From: Daucus carota subsp. sativus
Lineage: Eukaryota > Streptophyta > Magnoliopsida > Apiales > Apiaceae
Assembly: GCF_001625215.2 (NCBI RefSeq)
Contig: NC_030387.2
Coordinates: 39,517,606-39,581,605, forward strand
DNA length: 64,000 nt
Reading direction: 5' to 3'
Below, piece after piece: positions 56,015 through 64,000 of this stretch. Each line of letters starts with the position of its first letter. Position 1 is the first letter of the stretch. The notes under the pieces are model-generated. The model did not search any database. It was given only the letters and a program-made list of their open reading frames with translations, and was not told where the DNA came from. Position numbers and translations under genes: made by a program.

Positions 56015-57193
56015 CAGGCCCGATCCTGAACATTTCGTGGCCCTAGGCAAAAAACTAAATTGGGGCCCTCTTAAAAAAATTGAAAATATTTAAAAGCATC
56101 AAAATTTAATTAACAAATATTACAGCAAAAAGCCCCAACAATTTATAAGTAATGATTTATTCATATAAAACAAGTTTTATGAGCTTTTCAAAATGTAAAA
56201 TTCTTGATGATAACATCAGAGTCAATACTTTTCAGAAATCACTTTTATTGATAAATTACAAGATCGTTAAACCGTTCTTGTGACATTGAGGATCTCAAAT
56301 AGCTTTTAATCAACTTTAACTTCAAAAAATTTCTTTCCACTCATGCCATGGTCACCGGGACTATTAAAAAGATTCCATAAGCACCATATTGTGATTTTAC
56401 AAAAATTTTCTCAAGTTTCCTTTTTTTGTACTTCCATGTAAATGTTTTAGAAAAATATAATACAATAAATTAAATTAAACATTTAAATAGATAGACACAA
56501 AAATTAGGGAACGAAATGATAACATCTTAATTAATATGATATGTGCAAAGAGATGAGAGAATAAGCAACCAATTGCAAGATTAAAGATGTTTTGAACGGT
56601 TGAAATTGTCCAATAAAGCAATAACCAATCAACCACCGTTTGTAAAGCGACGCCAATAATAAGATTTTTGAGAAAAAAAATCCGTTGATCAAGTGCAAAA
56701 TCTCTGAATAACTTCAATTCATGGATACTAAAACTTATAAATGGATGCTAAAGCTTATAAATGATGCACTTTTCAATGACAACTTCTCTTTATTTAAATT
56801 AGAAAGTAATAATTATCATATTTAAGAATAGATAGAGTTCTAAGAAATTTAAAGATTACACCTATTTGTTTCTTTGAAAGTAATTCACACTTAATGATGG
56901 GTGGAAACCACAGCAATGAAGGCAAGAGGAGAAGGCGACTGCTGAATTAATGTGGTAAAATGTAATTGGGTGTGTTGGATTGAATTATTTTTCTAATATT
57001 TTTGTTATACCTCTCAATTTCTTTTCTTTCATTTTTCTTATTAACAGTTTAATTTTTTTATCAATAAATTTTGATATTTTCTATCTTGATAAAAAAATTA
57101 TACTATAATTATATAACTTAAAAATTTTGCGCCCCCTTCTCATTATGGGCCCTAGGCCGTTGCACCTCCAAACTACCCTCAGAACCGAGCCTG
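56015..57193 (-). mobile_element. Decayed hAT transposon with transposase C-terminal relic
   Basis: The ends caggcccgatcctga and, from the other side, caggctcggttctga pair as terminal repeats; both sides then carry gggccctagg or ggccctaggc. The flanking 8-mers ctgcggag and ctgagacg match at five positions, so the target duplication has decayed. On the minus strand (about 56250-56345) one frame reads LKLIKSYLRSSMSQERFNDL, the familiar C-terminal stretch of hAT transposases, soon closed by a stop. Only a fragment of the transposase remains, so it is not autonomous. Confidence 0.7.
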
Positions 57194-57725
57194 CTGAGAC
57201 GGGCTGATTGCAATTCATATACCTTCATATATTAGTTTGAACTTTGAAGCTTAATCCCAGAAAACGAAATTCGAACTTGGGGGATATAAATATCATTAAT
57301 CACTTAATTAAATCACTGTTTTAATCTATATTAATAATGGCTCTCACGTCTCAACTATCCGAAAGACTAGAGATAATGACTTGAGATAATGGCATGTTAT
57401 TAGGACTTAATAATCTCACATGCATTTGTTCTCAAAATCCAAACTTCTCGAGGTCCACTCTATATCAAATTAATTTCATACTTGTATATCGATGTATATT
57501 AAAATTCGGATTTCAACATCATACTCAGAGAATTATTACTAGTATCAAATTTTTCTGTATTAATATTCAGACTCGTGTAAATGAGATGTACCAGATATAT
57601 TATAAACAAGATATATATAATAAGATCTATTTGTTTGATGTATTTATATCGAGATTCTGGATTCGATTATCACCCATTCGATAATTATACGAGAATGAGT
57701 GAATAAGAAAGAGCAGGACGAGAAC
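57194..57725. other. Spacer
   Basis: About 530 AT-rich bases; the open frame at 57394-57684 has no domain. Nothing recognised. Confidence 0.45.
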
Positions 57726-58239
57726 CAGTGGCGGAACCAGGACTAAATTTTAGGGGGCTCAAATTCGAAAGCGCAGCTGAGTAGGTTGTCGCGAGTTCAC
57801 GGCTGAGTAGGTTGTCGCGGGTTCGCGGCTGAATGAATTTATAGCAGTGAGATGTTGAGTTAGGGGATTGTCAAGTGAATGCGTATGACTTATGAGTGTA
57901 TGTTTTTGAATGTACTCCCTTCATCCCAAATTAAATAATCCTTTTGAGAATTTTTTTTATTTCGAAATAGTTAAGTCTCTTTCTTTTCAATGCACATTTA
58001 TCAACAATCTTCCATTCTTATCCTTTCTTATTTATCATTTCCAATATACCATTTAGCTAATGTAATAGAAAGTCAACACAATAATTTAGGACATGCTATA
58101 AGGTATCTCATAGTCACGTCTAAATGTCCTGAATTATATTGACATCAATAATTCAACGGGGGCTAGTAAAAAAATATACATTGTTTTTACGAGGTTAGGG
58201 GGCTCTAGCATCCCCTAGCCTCCTCTGATTCCGCCGCTG
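57726..58239. mobile_element. hAT-like MITE with perfect 8-bp target duplication
   Basis: The ends cagtggcggaaccagg and, inverted, cagcggcggaatcag are flanked by acgagaac at 57718-57725 and 58240-58247. Length 514 bases. A sentence repeated inside (ggctgagtaggttgtcgcg twice, about 57775-57820) and a Stowaway-like left end (tactcccttcatcccaaatt, near 57913) suggest older events within it. Confidence 0.85.
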
Positions 58240-58247
58240 ACGAGAAC

Positions 58248-58560
58248 AATGGAAATCTAGGCCGTAAATATCACCGCAGCTCCACAAGAGTCATCAAGCA
58301 TGCAACGACGCTGACATGGCACTACAGCAACCTCGAAAAGGTCACACTTGTCACTCTCACCGACACGTGGACCAGTGATAAAGGCCATTCAATTTGCTGA
58401 CCAGGACGTGACATCCTCTCAAGCTACAAACCCACAAGCTCACATGGGAGAGCCTTTCATATATCCATTAATTTCGCGAAACCTTGACACTGCAACTCCC
58501 GAGACCGATCCCAGCCGTTGAAATGAAACTACTAGAGATGAGAAGATCCGTCGATGCATG
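58248..58560. promoter_or_regulatory. GC-balanced island with G-box, no gene attached
   Basis: About 310 bases of clearly higher GC than the surroundings, with a G-box-like gacacgtgga at 58362-58371 followed by ccagtgataaagg. No open frame or spliced exon follows. It may be a stranded promoter or a captured fragment. Confidence 0.3.
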
Positions 58561-59296
58561 ATCCTTAACTGTATTCTGTTTGAGAATTGAGTGCATTATT
58601 TTATTTTTTTAATATGAGTATATGACTTGAAACTTTATAATTGATTATCTGCTGTCACAACAATTCTGGAAATGAGTTAGAGTCGAATCTAGAACTGAAT
58701 TGAGTGTATTATTTGGTGTTCCTAAGGTGTGCCCGTATAAACACTAACAAAAACTTCATCAGTCTCATCCAATTCTTTACATTAAAAAACTGGGTAGAGT
58801 AGTGAGACCTAATAATTTTTAATATATAAAAAAGATAGTGAAGTAAAAATAGTGTGAAAAGGGAGGAAGATTGTTAAAATGGTGGGAACATTAACTATTT
58901 TAGAAAAATTTTGTAATGTAAAGAAATGGGTGGGTCGGCCGAAAAAAGAAACCGTAAAGAATCCGGTGAATGGAGACCGTATAATTTTTGTCTTTGTAGA
59001 TAGTTTATCTTGTAGAAAGAGGCTTAACACGTATTTTGAGATTTCTAGAAAATACAATTTTATAAAATATTTTGAAAAAAATCTTTTAACTAAATGTAAA
59101 GTGTGGTCATATAAACATTAACAACTATTATTTTTGTCTTTCTAGACAGTTTATCTTGAGGACAGAGGTTTGACACGTATGGTAAAACTCCAATAAAATA
59201 TAATTCTATAAATATTTTTAAAAAATTCTTTTAATTAAAATTTAATACTTAAATATATAGACATAAAATAAAATTTTAAAAAAATTATAAATTATG
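58561..59296. other. AT-rich spacer
   Basis: About 740 bases. Phrases such as agatagtttatcttg and aaatacaattttataaa recur (about 58998 and 59145), so part of it is a diverged local duplication. Open frames here lie on opposite strands of each other and are not called. Confidence 0.45.
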
Positions 59297-59542
59297 GGGC
59301 CGTTTGGGTGAGTTTAAAATAAGTGCTTATTGCTTAAAATAAATAAGTGAAGTAGAAGTTAGAAGCAAGATAAGACTTATAAGTGATTAAAGTGTTTGGG
59401 TAATAAGTAGAAGTCCTGAAACAAAATCTAGCATTCCTACCTTTTTATAAGTGCTTCTTGACTTATTACACAAACGGTACGAATAAGTGCTCATAACTTA
59501 TAATCCAGAAGCTGGACTTATAAGTTGAAAACAAACGACCAC
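59297..59542. mobile_element. MITE with GGGGCCGTTTG-type ends
   Basis: The left end ggggccgtttgggtgagttt pairs with the reverse complement of the right end (gtggtcgtttgttttcaact). Inner arms carry ataagtgctta and its complement. TAT occurs on both sides (59294-59296, 59543-59545). Length 246 bases; perhaps Harbinger-like. Confidence 0.6.
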
Positions 59543-59697
59543 TATATTGTATACATATTTTCATAAGATGAAAGCTAATAAAAATCTCAGTACCTATTTA
59601 AAAATGGTTGATAGTATATATATACACGAGCGTAGACCAGAAAATCCGAATTTGGTTAAGTGACAAATAAAGGGTAACGTGAGGGGGAGAGTTAGTT

Positions 59698-59910
59698 ATG
59701 GAGGCAACAGCAAGCCATGTTAAGCAGGTTGCTGCTGATGCTTCAGTTTTGGCTGGTGATTGCAACAGCGGAACCTCCTCTTTCTCGTCCACTGAATTAC
59801 CTGCATTGTGCTTGCACATGCAGAGAAAGAATATGTATATGCATAAAGTTTTATATATGGTCAATATTCTATATTCAACCTCAAATCCGTTCTTTATCCA
59901 AATTTTGTAG
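59698..59910 (+). other. Orphan open frame in a GC-balanced patch
   Basis: Starts MEATASHVKQVAADASVLAG and runs 70 codons. The first half looks more protein-like than the AT-rich end, but the opposite strand is also open and there is no domain, intron signal or neighbour that supports a gene. It may be a gene fragment. Confidence 0.2.
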
Positions 59911-60082
59911 GAAGGACTTATTTCTACTCTTTTTTTTTTTTTTTTTGAAACTTTATCTCTACTCTTTTATTTATTTATAACATAAATAAATCCTATTTCT
60001 GCTTTATCTAATTCCATTTACTTTATTAATGTTGTTTCCTATCTTTACACATTTAACCTATGTTTCATCATTATAATAAAAA

Positions 60083-61242
60083 GGGAAAATAGATTTTTTT
60101 GCCACTCAACTTATAGTGTTTTTAGAAACTTACCACCCAACTAATTTTTTTATTTTTTTAGTCACTAATGTTAGGTTTGGTTTTATTTATAGCCACCAAC
60201 TTAGGTTTGGATTTGATTACCAGCATTATGATAATTTTTTTGTCACTAAACTTATTGCGTTTTTAGAAACTAACCACTAAACTATAATTTTTTTTATTTT
60301 ACTCACTAGTGTTAGATTTAGCTCTTTTTTTTGTCACTGAAGTTAGGTTCAGATTTGATTATTAGCATTACATTTTATGTGTATCATTATTAAAATATAG
60401 TGGTAGTCGGTAATATTTTGATGATTTGATATATGTTTGTATTTTTATATGTAGTACTTTTTATGTCTTCAAGGTCGCTTACCTTGGATGATAAGAATTT
60501 TACACGCATTATATGGCCTTTAAAAGATGTAGTTTCATATATAACTTTATTTTTTTTCTTCCGAATGAAAATTCAGCGTTTGAATTTTTACACACAAAAA
60601 TAAGTTATGAAACTATGTTTTATAAGAATCTTAAATACATGCTAAGCACTAGAGAAAATTTGTAAACTGATGAGAGGGACGGAGGGAGTAATAATAATAT
60701 AAAATGATGCATTATATATAGAGGACAATCATCGAAAATTAAGTTTTCCTCTCTATTTATTTATCTCGAAAATTGTAATAAGATTAAAGTTATTAAAATT
60801 TTTGAAGATAAATTTAAGAAAGATCTTAGACTGAGCTAGTCCATTGAAAGTTTAATAGCGAAAGATGATGCGTCATATCACTCAATTACACTTTATCGGT
60901 GAATTGTTTGAAGTCATTCATTTCATATTCATGATTTATTGAAGTTTTAGAATCTAATTACTATTATTCCTGATTTTAATTTTTCATCGGCTCATTTTAT
61001 ATTATTAGTGCTATATATAAGGATATAAACATACGACACATCATCAAAATATTAGATACTATCACTATGTATAAATGATGATACAAAAAATTATCATAAT
61101 GCTAGTAATCAAATCCAAACCTAAGCTGGTGGCTAAAAACAAAACCAAACCTAACATTAGTGACTAAAAGAATAAAAAAATTAGTTGGGTGGTAAGTTTC
61201 TAAAAACACTATAAGTTGAGTGGCAAAAAAATCTATTTTCCC
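60083..61242. mobile_element. Mutator-like element with about 155-bp near-identical terminal repeats
   Basis: The left arm from gggaaaatagattttttt to about 60240 is repeated inverted at the right end (about 61085-61242) with only a few differences visible. A perfect 9-base duplication, taataaaaa, flanks it (60074-60082, 61243-61251). A second, more diverged copy of the arm text lies inside at about 60239-60380. Near 60675 a phrase gagggacggagggagta looks like one end of a Stowaway element. No transposase frame is visible. Confidence 0.88.
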
Positions 61243-61251
61243 TAATAAAAA

Positions 61252-62575
61252 CGAATTATCTTTAACATGTTAACTCCGGTCGAAGTTGTATTTTCTTTTC
61301 CGACAGAAATTGGTCAATCAAAATTAAAAAGATAACCTAGTCAATGATAACGAATAGGCTGAGAATTTATTTTTTTCGACTACCGTTTTTCGATCGGACT
61401 TTTTTAGATTTTTCATGACATCGGCCAAATATAAATTTTCAAATTTCCCTCCAAAGAACTGAATTCTCCACCATTTTTTAAAAAATAGCTTGAATATCCT
61501 TGAATGAACCCTAAAATTTGTCCAAATTGTACATATTAATATATTAAAAGAATCATTCATTTAACGTGAATTCAGTTCTTGACCTTGACCTTTGATAAAA
61601 AAAACTTGAATTCGATCTGTTACAATTCATAACGAAAGCTCGTGATTCACTTTTGAGGAAAAAAAAATGTAAAACCAAAATACGTCCTAATATTTTGAGA
61701 TTTTATCATCAATGATTCAGTTATAAACCCACCACAATTGTCTAAACATTTTAACATTATAATATTAGATTCTAGACTGCTGCTGTATATATATCGTGTT
61801 TAGTTACAAGAATCCTGATTTTTGTCGATTTACTAGATCACATGCATGTGAGCGTAACAAAATATTCTATTCTGATAAATCAAATGCCAAAAAAGTCTAT
61901 ATCTTGGCCCTAAAATAATGTACCCATTTTCGATTGCGTTAACCTCACATGCGCAAGTCATTAGTTGAAAGGTATGTATATAATATATGTATTAAAATTT
62001 TCGCAGCCGTTCATTGTTGTAACGTTTTAATCGCTGTGAATCTCCGCGATAAAACTAATCCCCGGCGTGATAAAGTGATTAGTGGTGCAAATTGCAATTA
62101 ATCAAATTGTAATTGTGTGAAGTGAATTTTAACAACTCTTTGTAAGAATATCTGCATTCTCACATAAGTTTTGCGATTAGATGATGTGTTTAGCAGCCGC
62201 TTAATTATGTTGACTAATTAGAAGGGGGACAAGGTGTAATCTGGAGAATAATCTCTGCTGATCTGCTAAAAAGGTAGGAAAAAAATCTGATTTAGTAGAG
62301 GGTGATATGATATTAAGGGACTAATTCAATAAAATTATTTTTCTAAAAAAAGAATTTAAATTAAGAAGAATGTTGGCCACCCGACCCAAAACTTTGCACA
62401 CATGGTCGGTGAATAAAAAGAAGATACGGTCCACAAAATAATCCCATTTCGCTTTTTTTTTTTTTTTTTGTTATTATATTCCTCAAGGACACATACTATA
62501 GCTTTAAACAGCTCCCATGGCCCAAAATACAGTGTCGCAACAAGTGTACGGATACAAATATATAATTATATAAAC
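61252..62575. other. AT-rich spacer
   Basis: About 1.3 kb with no gene seen. The open frame at 61324-61560 has no domain. Confidence 0.45.
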
Positions 62576-62767
62576 GGTTTTTCTATGGTGTGCCCATGGG
62601 CACACAATAAGCACTAACTCCTATGAGTTTGGTGCATTTTTATTGGTCACCTAATCATAAGTAAGGATGACCCCCCTGCATTTACATCAAGTCCACCAAT
62701 CAAAATTCACCAAAACCATCAATTTTAGTGTATAATGTGTGCCCATAGGCACACACTAGATAAACCC
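62576..62767. mobile_element. Short MITE with palindromic ends
   Basis: The left end has ctatggtgtgcccatgggca and the right end tgtgcccataggcacacact; each end is itself nearly palindromic around gtgcccatgggcac, and the two ends are inverted copies. Length about 190 bases; family and target duplication not settled. Confidence 0.65.
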
Positions 62768-64000
62768 TTATAACAAAGATCGTGTATACATAAACAAAGT
62801 AAAATAATTTAGAAAGTAAGTCCCCTTTTGTGGAAGTTTATACATGAGTAGGGAAAGTATGTCTTGTATTGTACTTATTAAGCATGCATGCATGAATGTG
62901 TGTTTGTATTATAAATTTATAACACGAGAAGCACAAAAGATTTTTTGTATCATTGTCACTCATTTTCTAATTGGTTATTATAACTTTTTGTTATGCCTTT
63001 TTGTATTTAAGTTTAGGCTTTTACAACTTTTTGTTGTGCATTCGACAACATACTTATAAATATACATGCTTGCTCATTCGGAGAAAGATACTGTATACCA
63101 CCAAGTAAAATTCAAAATATTAGAGTTAGTGAAAATTGATCTGAAATGTTATTTATAAAATATTGGGTTATCTAGTATTTTAATTTTTGGAAGAAAACAT
63201 TATATTGTATTGAGTTTAATTCTGAAAATTACAACAAAACATAATATGATCTGACATTTTAGAGTGAAGCATTATATGAAATAGTGTGTACACTTCAAAG
63301 CACTAGACGATCTACCATTTTTGTTAAGAAGTGAAAAAAATGATAAACACTTATTTGACGCCAACTCTTCTCGTAGTGATTTTTGAGATCTTATCACTAG
63401 AAAAGTGATAAATTGGGACACCATTGTTAATTCGTCGACGGACGGAATTGCAACCGATATGAATTATGATTCGTATTGATTTTTGAAATTTCATTAAAAA
63501 ACATTAAATTTATAAATTATGAATTATAGTTAAAATTATATTGAGCTCGGGTTAAAATTTGGATTAACTAGTTTTTAGTTTGATTATTTTTTATTTTAAT
63601 TAGACTGTTTCGAAATTATGCCCAGCTTGTATTTGTAATGACGGTTAAAGTTTGTAACGCATTTTTAAAATGAGAAACAGCATGTATTCATGGGCGGCTG
63701 AATTTATTCCCTTATAATTAAAATACTCAGCACACCAGGTGCAATTTGTTGCTAACCGGATTCTACTTCTAGATGAATATATTATTATTTTATGTAAAAT
63801 TGATTTTCAAAATTTTTAATTACGATTTTTACGTACCTTTTTTCAGATTATATGTAGGCCAAGTATCTCTAAAAGTTGGTGCGATTTGGCTTGTGGGACT
63901 TGGTAGAGTATGACCCATCTAGTGACTAGTGTGCTAAGCGTGGGCTGTGCCGCAACCAGGCCCATTCGTATTTTACAAAGTTGTGAAGATCCATGAATCC
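62768..64000. other. Spacer to the window end
   Basis: About 1.2 kb without a supported gene; the frame at 62844-63059 has no domain. The last 120 bases contain gtgggctgtg and aggcccattcg, site-II-type motifs, which may belong to the promoter of a gene beyond the edge. Confidence 0.45.

Overview
This window is nuclear DNA from a flowering plant, almost certainly a eudicot. It holds spliced genes with GT-AG introns, AT-rich spacers full of short DNA-transposon derivatives (MITEs), and plant-only families (CYP71 P450s, sieve element occlusion protein, KDEL-tailed cysteine protease, BTB-TAZ protein). I cannot name the species from sequence alone.

Layout. 1-10751: five tandem CYP71-type P450 genes, all on the plus strand, each with one phase-0 intron just before the I-helix motif; the first is cut by the window edge. 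12051-15523 (minus): chloroplast rhodanese-like protein of the STR11 type, 10 coding exons. 16585-20691 (plus): RGLG-type copine/RING E3 ligase, 11 coding exons. 21215-23792 (minus): VPS22 subunit of ESCRT-II, 7 exons. 23925-24976: three MITEs nested in one another. 25720-28881 (minus): protein-L-isoaspartate methyltransferase. 30838-33649 (plus): sieve element occlusion protein. 34595-38444 (plus): ATG16 of the autophagy conjugation machinery. 40499-42097 (plus): KDEL-tailed cysteine endopeptidase. 42487-42957 (plus): intronless calmodulin-like protein. 43893-46526 (minus): BTB-TAZ protein. 52915-54554 (minus): pectate lyase. 54555-64000: a gene-poor stretch of MITEs, a decayed hAT transposon and SINE copies.

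The genes do not form one pathway. What links several of them is old gene order: a CYP71A array, PIMT, KDEL endopeptidase and BTB-TAZ gene also lie side by side on Arabidopsis chromosome 3 (At3g48270-At3g48360), and ATG16, PIMT2 and CEP1 are neighbours on chromosome 5 (At5g50230-At5g50260). The window looks like an unreduced version of that ancestral block. Exon limits were read by eye from reading frame, splice signals and remembered family alignments; they are consistent in phase but have no transcript support here.

The non-coding part is unusually readable. Several MITEs keep perfect target-site duplications (9 bp for Mutator-like, 8 bp for hAT-like, TTA for Harbinger-like, TA for Stowaway-like), so family and relative insertion order can be inferred. 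Other oddities are long poly-G tracts in VPS22 introns, a VPS22 intron that is nearly all CT repeat, a probable start codon split by an intron in ATG16, and signs of gene conversion between two P450s.
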